This document shows, one piece after another, positions 11,997-23,419 of a stretch of 64,000 nt of DNA. Origin of the DNA: Calonectria ilicicola. Its lineage: Eukaryota; Ascomycota; Sordariomycetes; Hypocreales; Nectriaceae. Within the stretch, counting starts at the first letter, position 1, and the number at the start of each line of letters is the position of its first letter. The notes beneath the pieces are model-generated. The model worked only from the letters and a program-made list of their open reading frames with translations, made no database searches and was not told the origin of the DNA. Where the stretch lies: assembly GCA_020809705.1 (NCBI GenBank), contig CP085833.1, positions 744,001-808,000 of the forward strand. Reading direction: 5' to 3'. The translations under genes were made by a program, and so were the position numbers.

Positions 11997-14900
11997 ATGG
12001 AGCACCTCAAGGCAGTTCTCATTGCCAATCGAGGTGAAATTGCTTGTCGGCTAATTAAAGCAGCAAAGTTAGTATCCAAATGATGCATCAAGATATGACC
12101 AGTATACTGAGACCATGAAGGAAATTAAATATTTGCACAATTGCGATTTACACAGAACCCGACTGTGCTTCCCATCATGTCCTCGCGGCAGATGAGGCAT
12201 ACCTGCTGAGTGGGGAATCGCGGTCAGCATATCTCGATGGGTAAGTGTCAAACGTCGACAAATGCAACTTCAAGCCGCTAATGGCCAACAAAGAGACCAA
12301 ATCATCTCCATCGCGAAAACCCATGGAGCGCAAGCAATCATCCCAGGCTATGGCTTCCTCTCTGAGAATACAGATTTCGCTCGGTCTATTGCCGCAGCTG
12401 GCCTGGTGTTTGTCGGGCCTTCACCAGAAGCTATTGAATCCTTTGGTCTGAAGCACACAGCACGCGGTCTTGCAACAGGCGCTGGTGTTCCCGTGGTCCC
12501 CGGATCTGAAGGATTGCTCGAAACCGAAGAAGCTGCCGTTTCTGCAGCTTCCAGCATCGGCTTTCCTGTCATGCTCAAAGCCACGGCTGGAGGTGGTGGT
12601 ATGGGACTCCTTGTCTGCGCCGACGAAGCCGAAGTCCGCAAAAACTACCAGACTGTCCAGTCTCGCGGTGCATCTCTATTCAAGAACTCCGGCGTCTTTG
12701 TCGAACGCTACTTTCCAGACAGTCATCACATCGAGGTCCAAGTATTTGGAAACGGTTTGGGGAAAGCCATCAGCATCGGCGAGCGAGAATGCTCCATCCA
12801 GCGCAGACACCAAAAGGTTGTCGAGGAGTGCCCCAGCCCCTTTGTCACAGATCAGCATCCCGAGCTCCGTTCCAAGCTGACATCTTGCGCGGTCCGACTC
12901 GCAGAGTCAATCAAGTATGGATCAGCAGGCACAGTCGAGTACCTGGTCGATGACCACTCTGGAGACTTTTTTTTCCTTGAGATGAACACCCGTCTGCAAG
13001 TCGAGCACGGCATCACTGAGTTGTGCTACGACGTGGACCTTGTGGAACTCATGTTCCGACAAGCAGATTGCGAACTTGGTGGCAAGGGTGGACTTGACGC
13101 TGCTGAGCTGGACGTTCTCCAGCAAAAATGCCTTGAACCCAAAGGCCACGCTATCGAAGTGCGTGTCTATGCTGAGAATCCGGCCCGAAACTATTCGCCT
13201 AGCCCAGGCCTTCTTCAGCAGGTGTCATGGCACGAGTCCGAGGGCACCCGAGTTGATACATGGGTCCGAGCCGGCATCACTGTGAGCCCAGAATATGACC
13301 CGCTCCTAGCCAAATTGATGCACCACGCACCCTCTCGCAACGAATCTATTGCCGGCATGGAAACGGTTCTCAAAGAGAGCGTGGTGAGTGGCCCTCCAAT
13401 CAACATGGACTTTTTGCTCGCCATCATCCAAGACGAGACCTTCAAGAAAGGAAGAACCATTACAAAATTCCTAAACTCGTTCCATTATGTGCCTCCAGCA
13501 ATCGATATCATCTCTGGTGGATCATATACTTTAATTCAGGATTATCCCGGCCGGCCCACCGTAGGTCACGGCTTCGGTCATGCTGGTCCAATGGACCCCA
13601 TTGCTTTCCGAGCAGCCAATATTCTCGCCGGAAATCCTGTTGGGACTGAAGGAATGGAGCTTACTTTGACAGGTCCAGACTTGTTGTTCCTGGGCGATGC
13701 GGTCGTGTCTTTGTGTGGCCCTCCAATTCCTGCGCAGCTAGACGGAAAGGATGTGCCACTTTGGAGCCGCGTTCATATCAAAGCCGGCCAGCGACTCACC
13801 ATTGGTAAATTAGCATCCCATTGCCGAGCGTATCTCGCAGTCTATGGAGGTTTCCTAAATATGGCCGAATGGTTCGGAAGCAAGTCCACCAACCCAGGTG
13901 TCAATGTTGGCGGTTACCAAGGCCGCCCATTGCGAGCTGGCGACTTTCTCAGAATCGTTGATGCTGCGGAATTGCCACCGGATAACTCTCTGACGATTCC
14001 AGAGCACATGGTTCCCAAGTACACCACAGATTGGGAAGTCCAGGTCATGGCAGGGCCGTACGAAACCGGCTACCTCTCGGACGAGGACCTTGAAATGTTT
14101 TACTCCACCACTTGGCAAATTAGCCACAACGCAGCTCGTGGCGGCATCCGACTTATTGGCCCACGGCCCAAGTATGCTCGTGCTGATGGTGGAGAAGGTG
14201 GTGCTCACCCAAGTAATGTGATAGAGTATGGGTATCCTCTCGGTGGTCTGAACTGGACCGGTGACGAGCCCGTCATCTTCCCCGTTGACTGCCCAGACTT
14301 TGGTGGGTTCATCTGCAGCATCACAGTCATCAAGGGTGAATCGTGGAAGGTTGGACAGCTCCGCTCAGGTGATAACCTCAAATTTAGACGAGTCAGCTTG
14401 GAGAGTGCACTGAAATGCCGAAGGCGTAATGAAGACTTTATTGAGAAGCTTGCCGTCGCTGTTAAATCTAGCTCTTGGGATGATGCCGTCGCATTCGAAA
14501 GCGCAATGCTCGAAGAAGAGGCTAAAGAGCCAGGTCTGGATCTTATTGCGCACATCGATGCCACATCTTCCAATCCCGAGGTGTCTTACAGAGCCGGTGG
14601 TGATGATTACCTGCTCGTCGACTATGGCGACGGCAAAGCTGATCTAAACAACAAGTGCCGTGCGACCGCCTTGAAGCGACGTCTTGAAGCGGCACCCGGC
14701 CTCGTTTCTCTAAACAGAGAACAGGGTGGAGCAATTCTCAACACTGTCGGCTGTGGAAATGCGCTTGCCATTTTCTACGACGGTATGAAGCTCCCAAGAA
14801 AGCAACTCGTAGACACACTTCTCGAATTTGAAAGCTCCCTGGGTGACATGCGCATCGCCAAATTTCCCAACCGCCGCTTCAAGCTACCTGTTACATTCCG

Positions 14901-15894
14901 CCACAAGAAGCTGGAGGATGCTATGGAGCGATACATGGCCAACCAACGTTCACTGGCCAGTTACCTCCCCGATCCTTTCAAGTTTACTGCTGAGAATAAC
15001 GGCATGACTCTAGACGAGCTGAAACAAATGTTCCTGACCCTGGAGTCGGTCGTCATTGGTGTTGGTTTCTTCATGGCTTTGCCCCAGAGTCTTCCAGCAG
15101 ACCCAAGGCACCGCCTACGAACACCAAAGATGAACCCCAGCCGCACGTACACACCAGAGGGAACCTTTTCATGGGGTGGAACTTGCATCGCAATCTATCC
15201 CGTTGACTGCCCCGGTGGCTACATGCCAACTGGCATGACCATTCCGGGAGTTGATGTTTTTGGCTACAAGGCGGGCTTCAGTCAGGAAAGGCCGTGGATG
15301 TTTGAAGACATGGATACACTAAGCTACTACGAGGTGACGGAGGAGGAATATGACGCCAAGATGGCCCAGTTTAGATCAGGCAGCTACCAGTTTGAGATGG
15401 AGGACGGAATATTCGACATGGCAGCACACAATCAGTTACTTCAAGAGGTCGCCGATGAGGCCAAAGAGCTGCACCAACGGCGAGCAGTGGCCCAGAGCAA
15501 GATGATGATCAAGGAGAAGGAATTGCTGGAGCAGTGGATTGAGCAGCGAAAGGCGGGCGAGACCAGCACCGATGAGATTCAGGCACTCTTGGACGGTAAG
15601 TTCTCGCCTCTTACATTACGCAAAGATCTAAAAACTAACAAGTTTACTCCAGACCCTACAATTGAAGCGATCGAATCACCAGTCAACGCCAACGTCTGGA
15701 AAGTGCTAATTGAGGAAGGCGAGACATTAAAGACTGGGCAAATCACCGCGATTCTCGAGGCCATGAAGATGGAGATCAACGTGTTGGCAGAGTCAAGTGT
15801 GGCTGGTGCAACAGTCGTCAAGGTCCTGGTTCGGCCGGGAGATGGTGTGGAGAGTGGCAAGCCGTTACTACTTGTGCGGAAGGGTGCTGCATAG
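11997..15894 (+). CDS. Biotin carboxylase-PxpC-PxpB-biotin carrier fusion (urea carboxylase-like)
   Basis: Four exons: 11997-12067, 12121-12240, 12294-15595, 15653-15894. The product is 1244 residues. Exon 1 gives the biotin-carboxylase start AVLIANRGEIACR. The ATP-grasp region has KATAGGGGMG (159-168), ERECSIQRR (227-235) and FLEMNTRLQVEHGITE (290-305). A KipA/PxpC (AHS2) domain spans about 466-760 (GFGHAGPMDP, GGFLNMAEWFGSKST) and a KipI/PxpB (AHS1) domain about 824-1050. The C-terminus is a biotinyl domain with EAMKMEIN, biotin Lys near 1203. Order and length match the urea carboxylase half of yeast DUR1,2 (1835 residues), but the N-terminal amidase (allophanate hydrolase) is absent. It could carboxylate urea, guanidine-like compounds or a lactam. 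The neighbouring PxpA-like gene favours the 5-oxoprolinase-like reading, since bacterial pxp operons often include accB/accC-type genes. The last intron is 57 nt, in frame and stop-free, so it is easily missed. Confidence 0.88.
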
Positions 15895-16498
15895 TGGCTT
15901 TTTTGGTTCATGCATGTCATAATATCCTGCAGGATTGTATTCTTATCGATTCATAGTTGACAAATACGTAAATGAAACCCCATACTACATTACTTTACTC
16001 TATCAATTCCAATTATTATCATTTTACTTTGTTGTAATCATGTTCCAGTAGATTAGATACATTGACAGCCAGCGCTCATAACCTCGGTTGTGAGTCTTCC
16101 GTTGATGCGAACTACCATAGCCAGCACAAAATCCCTTAGTGTACCAATTACCATGCTCTAACAGGCAGGTTTCAGGGCCAACCGGCCTGTGACCGAGCCG
16201 TCAGTCGATTCAAATACCACATGGGATGTATTAAAGTTTTGGGACACGAGTCGGGGGCCGTAAATGGCGGCCGTTCTGCTTATCGCCCAAGGTGGACAAG
16301 ATCGGACCCAGTTAGAGACGTGCTAGCGCCTCATCCCATTCCGTGTTAATGCTCTTGCTGACCGGCCCGGGTCTACTTATCCCTGGGCTCGACGGGCTAA
16401 TCCCCGGCATGCGATCCCACTAAAGGACCCCCTTTGGCTCGGAACCGAGAGGACACCGCGTTCCCAGGCTCTGCAATCAATCCGCCCATGCAGCAGCA
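15895..16498. other. Intergenic region upstream of the Zn2Cys6 gene
   Basis: No coding frame stands out. The second half is GC-rich, with several CGG/CCG triplets between about 16170 and 16410 that could be autoregulatory half-sites. Confidence 0.45.
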
Positions 16499-18575
16499 AT
16501 GCAGCAGGAACAGAGGCGGCGACAGCAGAGAAAGGCCTGCGATGTCTGCCGTCGCAGAAAGGTCCGCTGCGACATTGTAGCTAGGGCCGGTGGCCCGTGT
16601 TCTGGCTGTGAAAAGTCGGGTACTGAGTGTCGGTAGGTTTTTGGGGGGAGCCCTTCGGCTCCGAGCGAGATGCCATCAAGCTGTGTACTGACGGGCGACC
16701 AGATCAACCACCAAGTGGGCAACGCCCAGACGCGGCCTGAATAGCGCGCGGCGGGACACTTCAGACTCCATTGAGCTACCGTCTCCATCCAGGACCTCCA
16801 GCAGGGCAGTCAATGCTGCAAGCGAGCATGGCGCGGGCAATGAGAACCCCAGGGCGCCATCACCACCACCTCCGCCACCGCCCCAAGTGAGCACCGCAAA
16901 AGACCAACCCTCTCATTCTTCGGGGGGACAGGAACATCTTGCCCGCAGCGGCCTCTCGCGCTTCTTCCGGCACGGCATCGATGCAGCTGCGTGGGCGATA
17001 TTCGGCACCACGCAGAACTACCGCATCGCTTACATCGGCACCGCCGTGTCCAATCTCGTCCATCTCGTCGACCTCCATCGGTCGTTCCGCCAGCCATTCG
17101 CAGCCATTGGCGATATCCAGCGGCCGCTGTCTTCCAATGCAGCCGAGACCATCATAGACGGCAGCTCCTCCAGCGACACGGGGCCGCACAGCAAGCCGCT
17201 GCACTATCCATATCCTCCAATCCGCCACCCCAAGCCCTGGCAGCCAAGCGCCGAGCTTTGGGGCGTCCCATCAGCCCAAGATCTCGCAGTAGATGTTGCA
17301 TCTTTCCCGGCCCAAGATGTCCGCGATGCATTGGTCTCAGCCTACTTTGAGCACATCCATCCCTTCCTCCCTATAATCTCCAGACCCGAATTCCTCGCCA
17401 GCTACCGCTCTCCAGACAAGCCGCCGCCACTGCTGTTGTTTCAGGCCGTGTTGATGGCCGGCGCGCATGCATGCTCCCACCCGCTAGTCGCCAATGACCG
17501 GTACGCTGTCAAAAGCGTCCTCTTCCGCCGGGCCAGCATGCTCTACCACATACGCCACGAGACTGACCGGATGCATCTCATGCAGGCGGCAGCCATCTTC
17601 ACATGGCACGTCGGCGATGGTGACACCGTCGCAGGAGGACCCTGGTATTGGGCAGGCGTAGCTGTTCGCATCGGAGTTGGCCTGGGAGTACACCGCTACA
17701 GCAAGCATCTTCCCCAGACCGAGACCTCGCAGTATAGGCGCTGCTGGTGGTCGGCATTTGTGTGCGAAGTGTTTGCCTCTCTAGAGACAGGACGCCCGTG
17801 TTCGATCCGTGCCGAGGACATTGACCAGCAGCCCTTGTCCGATATAGACATGACTGACACTCCAAGCCTTAGCGGCGATACGCAGCCCGACTTTCTCAAT
17901 CGCATGGTAGAGCTCGCGTATATTGGTCTGGATATAATGGCGCTCAACGCCCCGGCGCAGGAAAGGATGGTTGACATAAGCTCCATCAACGCCCGGCTCG
18001 GCCTTTGGTCTCTTCGCTCGGGCATCTCCTCGGTGGCAGAGGAAGATGATCCTTGGACCCGCCACCTCCGAATGCACTACAATTTAATTTTGCTTCATTT
18101 GCACCGAAATGTGACGAACGATCCGAGCAGCCAATCCATCTGCTCCACTGCCGCGCAGGCCATCGTCACCTCTCTGGAGCAGCTCGCCGCCCGGGATGAC
18201 GTTCGCAAATGTCATTTCACTGCTGTAGGCGCCATCACAGCCGTCGGGATCCAGTTTGCGAATGAGATTCGCGCCGCTGTGTTGCGTCGCACGTTCCTGG
18301 TTGCAATCCACGCCCTGGAGCAGCTTTCCAGGTTGCTCAGATCAACACTAGCTCTCGCCCGGTACTGGCCCAACGCCGAGGCCGTCCACAATGTATTTGA
18401 GGAGCTGCACCAGGAGTATGAAACCATGGTCACCCAGCACCTCCAGGGTGAGCAGGTGATTGTGCCTGAAAGTCCGCCAGACTGGAATAGATTGTTTGCA
18501 GGCGAACCGCTCCAGCTGAATGGGTTTACGGATCAAGGATGGTTAAACATTGCAAATTGGGCTGATCTTTTGTAA
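16499..18575 (+). CDS. Zn2Cys6 transcription factor with fungal_trans domain
   Basis: Two exons, 16499-16632 and 16703-18575, with a 70-nt intron (GTAGGT donor; TACTGAC branch; GACCAG acceptor). The product is 668 residues. Residues 13-44 form the binuclear zinc cluster, beginning KACDVCRRRKVRCD and continuing through CSGC to a sixth Cys just before the splice. A proline-rich linker (about 100-110) follows, then a fungal-specific transcription factor domain with the central block AYFEHIHPFLPIISRPEF and the WYWAGVAVRIGVGLGVHR segment. The pattern resembles the cutinase transcription factor / FarA-like group. The ATG at 16488 is out of frame; the one at 16499 opens the zinc cluster. The gene ends the cluster of symporter, PxpA-like enzyme and carboxylase fusion, and is likely their pathway regulator by position only. 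Confidence 0.88.
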
Positions 18576-19049
18576 ACTGCCTAACCAAATGTCAGACACA
18601 AATAAAAGGATGGGAAATTGTATGACATCAAAGCGCTGGCTTTAGGACAAGCGCCTAATAAGACTACAAAATATAGCATAATCTAAATAAATGTGTCGCA
18701 CAGCGACTAAAACAAAATATTCCAGCCTCGCCTTTGTTCCTGTCTACCTAAAAAAAAAAAAAAATTGTTTCAACTTATCTAAATAAGACCAACTCAAGCC
18801 TGGAAAACCAAGCGGTAAATTGTTGATATAATGTTGGTGCCACTACCCTCTACAATTTGTCACCGCATTGTGAGTACCATCTAGACCAAGACCTTGAAGC
18901 CAATTACACCAAAGATAGTGAATTTCGTCGATCTGAGTGACCCAAAAACATAAAAATTACGAGTTTTAGTCAGAATTGGCACAGCATACTTTACACTCAT
19001 TAATTTTTATACAACCGCACAAGGGACAAGCTTGTGGTCCTGCATACCT
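18576..19049. other. Convergent 3' region
   Basis: This is the space between two genes that end toward each other. It is AT-rich and includes a 14-A run near 18752; no gene is seen. A near match to a zinc-response element (ACCTTGAAGCC, 18891-18901) also lies here, which shows that such matches occur by chance. Confidence 0.6.
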
Positions 19050-20589
19050 CTATGTCCTTTTTGCCACCCAAAACTGTGCATTGTAGGCATTTTTCGTCAA
19101 AGCTCTATCATCAAAACCGTAAATAGCCTCCATCCCTCTCACCTTTTTGTTCTCAAAAGTCAAGTCTCCGCACGACGCGTCAGTATCCAGATATTGAAAT
19201 CTCATGGCCTCGGTAACGAGGACAATCTCCTCCATGGTAAGCTGAACAAAAGGGCCAGTACCGTACAGAAGAGGGCCAAGGTTAACCCAATGACCTCCTG
19301 GTTTAAGGACGTGCTTAATAGTGTCGAAATAACTCATCAAGCTTCGCGCTGTATCGATGAAAAAGTATGTCACAACAACATCGTAGCTGCTGGCTTGATT
19401 CTGGAAGGCCGTGGTAAAGTCGCCTTCTACCATCAAGACTGAGCTAGCGTTGACTGTGATGTCTGGAAACGACAGTTTTCTGTGCATGTCGGCCTCTGTA
19501 GCGTGGTGCGACCATCCGTCGATGAATGGATAGAGAGATTCGCTGTTTTGGGCTCGATGGGATTCAAGAAAGCGGTAGGCAACGTTCATATACATAGACC
19601 ATTCATTTATGGTTACTTCAAAACCTAGACAGACAATTTCGTTAGCTAATATCTAAAGCATTGATCAAAATAAGTTTCATACCTCCAAGGTTGGCAATTT
19701 CATAACCCAGGCGCCCCAATCCAGCACCGGGCAGGAGAACTTTGAGAGGCGCAGTGGCGTCTCGGTGAGAAAACATGCTCTTCATTGTTTCAAGCAGGCA
19801 TTTAAATGGTTTCTCTCGCTCGTGTAGTCCAGTTTCTGTCCAATCGCGGACAAAGTGTTTCAAGGCTTGGGAGACAGCCACCTTGTCAGCTTTCTTGCCA
19901 GACGCCTCGGCATCCTTGATGTGTTTCTGGAGCTCCTGGCGAGGTATTTGATAAAATTCAAGTGCATTATCAACAATTCTATCACATAGTTCTTGGTTCT
20001 CGGTCAAGAGCTTCTTGATTCGAGTAAACTTTTTCGAATACTGAACATTGCGCTCTAACAACTAGAAGCGTAGTTAGTTCGACTAAAAGTTGACTGAAAG
20101 ATCGGCCGCACGTACCGATTTCTGGGCTTTTGAAGTATGCTTGTACAGACTTCTTAGTCGATCTAACTCGGCATTTTGACGTTCTGTATATTTTGTGAAT
20201 CCGTATAGGGCATCGAGAAGACGATGCCTAGGATGGCTAGGTGGTAGTCCACCGTAAGGCTTTGCAAGAGTTGCCTGAAGCCTTTTCTCTTCCTCAACGT
20301 GGCGAGGAGTGTCTGGTTTTCCGGATATTTGTTCAACAGTTACAATTACTTGATGAACTTCAACTGGAGAGTTGACCGGATTCAACTTTGTTGTTGCGTT
20401 AGGCGCCAGTGTAAGCCAGGGGCAAAGGGGGAGACAAACCAGCTTCTGGTCATCCACAGCTATAGAAGCAGCATATGGACCATCAGGTGACAGAGGTAAT
20501 GGAATATTGGTTCCATCACTTGATGCCCAAGAGTTAGGCAACATGCTGGCCAACACGAGCAGCCATGCGCCTCGGTTAATGACAGTCAT
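19050..20589 (-). CDS. N2227 family methyltransferase (carnosine N-methyltransferase-like)
   Basis: Three exons on the minus strand: 20116-20589, 19683-20061, 19050-19624 (introns 54 and 58 nt). The product is 475 residues. Family blocks appear in order: ALYGFTKYTERQNAELDRL (about 122-141), LKHFVRDWTETGLHERE, the SAM site LLPGAGLGRLGYEIA (about 267-281), the splice-restored GGFEVTINEWSMYMN, TYFFIDTARS, and LKPGGHWVNLGPLLY. N2227 enzymes methylate the imidazole of carnosine-type dipeptides in animals; the fungal substrate is not known to me. The first ATG with a good frame (20589) opens a hydrophobic stretch that looks like a signal peptide (about 1-22), which is odd for a cytosolic enzyme. 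The in-frame ATG at 20631 adds 14 residues. Either the N-terminus is mis-set or this member enters the secretory pathway. Confidence 0.85.
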
Positions 20590-21498
20590 TTTCGGAAACT
20601 CCACTATAGGCAAGCCTCGAGTAAGATACAATGTCCAGGATTGATAGTTATGACTCGTATGCGTTCGGCCAACCTCGCATCGGCCAGTTTTATTGTTGCC
20701 CGACGAACCGAAAAACGGTGAAAATGTGAAAAGAATCCAAACCAGTTACACGCCGACGAACCTGGATGGACGGAAAACCTTGGCGTTTTGGAGTTGGTTA
20801 CAACATGATGATATTTTGATTCGGAGATGGGACCCAAGAAGGAAGATGATCAGAAGAATGATTAAGATTAGATGGAAATACATTGGTTAGCAGACTTGCA
20901 ATCGTGTGGTTCCCTTGGCTCCCTGTGCGTGGAGCCGCACCAAGTTCGGTGAGCGGTATAAGGCGAGGACCTTGATGGCCAATGCCAAGACGGGGCGTTT
21001 CCATGGACTCACACACTTTTTGACGCCAGACGTGGGGGACGGATCCATAATACATGCAAAAGGTGAGGCCACGGTTATGCTTCAAGGACATGCTTTTCAC
21101 CATGCTTAACTGGGGGCTGACGCCATTCGATGGAGGAACTATTGTCTGCTTCTCCATCAGAGCAACCGCGCTCCACTGGATGAATATACACACCCCTCCC
21201 CCCCATGCTGCTCTCTCCGTAGTCAGTTAACCAAGTCTTGGTGTTTTCTTGGCTATCCAGCATTGTAGCCAAAGAGGTCCAAAGCGATTCGGAAACTCGT
21301 GAATCACGGCCGATCTGCCGCTGTTGCAGCTGCATCTCTTGTTTACTTGGCACTCTGTTATAAAGACCCTCTTCCCACCCGGTCAGCCGTTTTGTCTTGC
21401 ATCACCACTGGCTGTTTTCTGTCTAGACACTCGTTGTCGTACTTTCCAATCCCACCCACCCATTCTCGCTCTATCCATCTATCCATCTCAACGTCAAG
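20590..21498. other. Divergent promoter region, methyltransferase / GPI-protein genes
   Basis: No credible gene lies here. The plus-side start region shows a TATA-like TATAAAG at 21359-21365, about 140 bases before the ATG at 21499, followed by a C/T-rich leader with CCATCTAT repeats. Confidence 0.55.
20965..20979 (+). promoter_or_regulatory. Zap1-like zinc-response element upstream of the GPI gene
   Basis: GAGGACCTTGATGGC contains ACCTTGATGGC, which matches the yeast Zap1 site ACCYTNARGGT at 9 of 11 positions. Its first 13 bases (20965-20977) recur exactly at 23405-23417 in the promoter of the ZIP gene. It lies 520 bases before the GPI gene and 376 bases before the divergent methyltransferase gene. 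Confidence 0.4.
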
Positions 21499-22176
21499 AT
21501 GAAGACTGCTGCTTTCGCTGTTGCCCTTCTCGGCCTCTTCCCCGCCGCTCTCGCCCAGTCCGAGTCGGCCGGTCCCTCGCCCACCGAGTCCTGGGGCTGT
21601 GAACCTCACGGTGACCACTACCACTGTGAGGGTCTCCGGGCTACGCTGAGCACCTCCGTCACCAGCGCTGCCGCGGCCGCCACCACTACCCACGACCACG
21701 ATGACCATGACGAGGACGACCACTCGGCCGGCACTGGCTCTGTCGCCGCCTCTCCCACTGAGTCCTGGGGATGCGAGGTTCACGGCGACCACTACCACTG
21801 CGAGGGCTCCCGCGCCACCCTGAGCGGCAGCCTCACCGCTGTCACTGCGGCCGCCACCACAACCGCTCACGATGATGATGACCACTCAGCCGGCACCGGC
21901 TCTGCCGCCGCCAGCCCTACCGAGTCATACGGCTGTGACCTCCACGGCGACCACTGGTGAGTGCTCCAATTGAACTAACCGTCGAAATCGATACTAACCA
22001 GGCTTGCCATCAACAGGCACTGCGATGGCGCCCGCTCCACAACCGGCTCTGGCAGCGCCGGCTCTGCTACCACTCCTACAACCAGCGGCTCTTCGGCCCA
22101 AGCCACCGACAACGGCGCGGGCATGGCCATGGTGCCTGTCCTGGGCCTCGCCGCCGCCGCTGTGTTTGCGCTCTAA
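21499..22176 (+). CDS. Secreted GPI-type protein with three Cys/His modules
   Basis: Two exons, 21499-21956 and 22017-22176, product 205 residues. Residues 1-19 are a signal peptide ending ALA before QSES. Three modules follow: GCEPHGDHYHC (33-43), GCEVHGDHYHC (91-101) and GCDLHGDHWHC (145-155). Each has C-x2-H-G-D-H-[YW]-H-C and is preceded by P-T-E-S-[WY]. Between them are Ala/Thr linkers and His/Asp-rich stretches such as HDHDDHDEDDH (65-75). The C-terminus has a small-residue site (DNGAG) and a hydrophobic tail, as for GPI anchoring. The intron splits codon 153 after its second base, just before H154-C155. An upstream AG at 22000-22001 would also keep frame (five extra residues) but sits too near the branch point. 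Predicted role: binding a metal, most likely zinc, at the cell surface; inferred from residues and from the ZIP gene downstream. Confidence 0.85.
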
Positions 22177-22956
22177 GCTTAATTGCAGACCAGGGTCAGA
22201 AAAAAAAAGAGTGGATGTTGTGAGGGATCCATTACATGATAGGGAGGATCAGAGAGTACATAAAAAACACGGGAACATGATTTGCGTATTCGTCAAGGCG
22301 GGCAGCGACGGTAAATAGATTGCTGCAAAGCCTCTTTTTTACAAGGTATAATACAATGAACCATTAAATAACGTTTTTTCTTTCATCAATCCGTAGATCC
22401 CGGGTTAATGCCTTTGTAGCAACACCCATGCTAATGATGCACCTTGGGGAGATGGTGGCTGCACCATCTCGCATCGGGGGTTTGAAATTTTAAGCTTCTA
22501 ATAAGCTTACCATGTACCCCGAGTGAACACTCCGACACTAGAGAACCAGTTTGCTTGCTCCAATGCATCAATTTAGCGGTAAAAAAAATTATGAGTGCAT
22601 GAAATAAAAGATGTAGTCATGGGATAATAAGAGGATTTAAATTTAAATATTTTATTTATTTACAATCAAGTTTGGGGATGGCGGGTAAAAGTACAATCTT
22701 CCCAGGATTGTGCTGTGGACACAGCGGCGGGAAAAAGATCATCTGCCGCCAACACCAACACCAACACTACTGTGAACACATGCACCATTCCTCTATTCTT
22801 TCCTCCAAGTTAATTGTAATAATTATGTAGCATAAACCTCTACCTTCACCCAATAAACAAAACCCGTTTTCTTTCGGAGAAATTCACTCAGAAATGCACG
22901 GTTGCGCAACGCGGACTTGTTCCCAACTTGGGGGCTGGGCGTCCGTGATCCATCTA

Positions 22957-22967
22957 TCCATCAAGGT
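22957..22967 (-). promoter_or_regulatory. Zap1-like element (inverted) upstream of the ZIP gene
   Basis: On the minus strand this reads ACCTTGATGGA, 8 of 11 matches to ACCYTNARGGT. It contains the CAAGGT core reported for the Aspergillus zinc regulator ZafA, and is the second of three ACCTTGATG copies around this gene pair. Confidence 0.38.
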
Positions 22968-23404
22968 TCTCCAGCTGTTCTCTCCACGCACCGCGGTGGA
23001 GAAGGACAAGACACGCAGCAGGGAAGAAGAAAAAAATAACAAGCTCCGACATTTTGTAGGTGGCGTCCCCCGTCGTGCGCCGCTGAATGGCTGCTCCGGA
23101 TTGCCCGTGACACATGGTTTGCCGTCTCCGTGGGTTCATCCGAGCAAAAAAAAGAGACGACCATCATCAGACCCGTTCATGGCTGGCTGTGAGTCTTGTC
23201 TCCATCAATGCAGCCACACCCTCTCTCCCTCTCTCCCTCTCCCAAGTCGCCGCCCCACACAGCCCATCGTCCCGCTTACACCCAATCCCAATGTCCACCA
23301 TGAATGAGCCAAGAATCAACTATGTATGTACGCATCGCCCAGAGAGAAAAAAAGCCCTCGAGGGCTGCCATGTCTTGGCATCCTCTTTCGGTCCCCCGAC
23401 AAGT

Positions 23405-23419
23405 GAGGACCTTGATGTT
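23405..23419 (+). promoter_or_regulatory. Zap1-like element 270 bases before the ZIP gene
   Basis: The first 13 bases repeat exactly the element at 20965-20977. The core ACCTTGATGTT matches 8 of 11 positions of the Zap1 consensus. Distance to the ATG at 23688 is about 270 bases, a normal place for a fungal activator site. Confidence 0.4.

Noticed and set aside
11997..15894. Calling the fusion a DUR1,2 urea amidolyase
   Set aside because: No amidase domain is present, and the first exon begins directly with the biotin-carboxylase start, so full urea amidolyase is not supported.
18891..18901. Zap1-like match ACCTTGAAGCC
   Set aside because: It lies between two convergent gene ends, not in a promoter; kept only as a measure of background.
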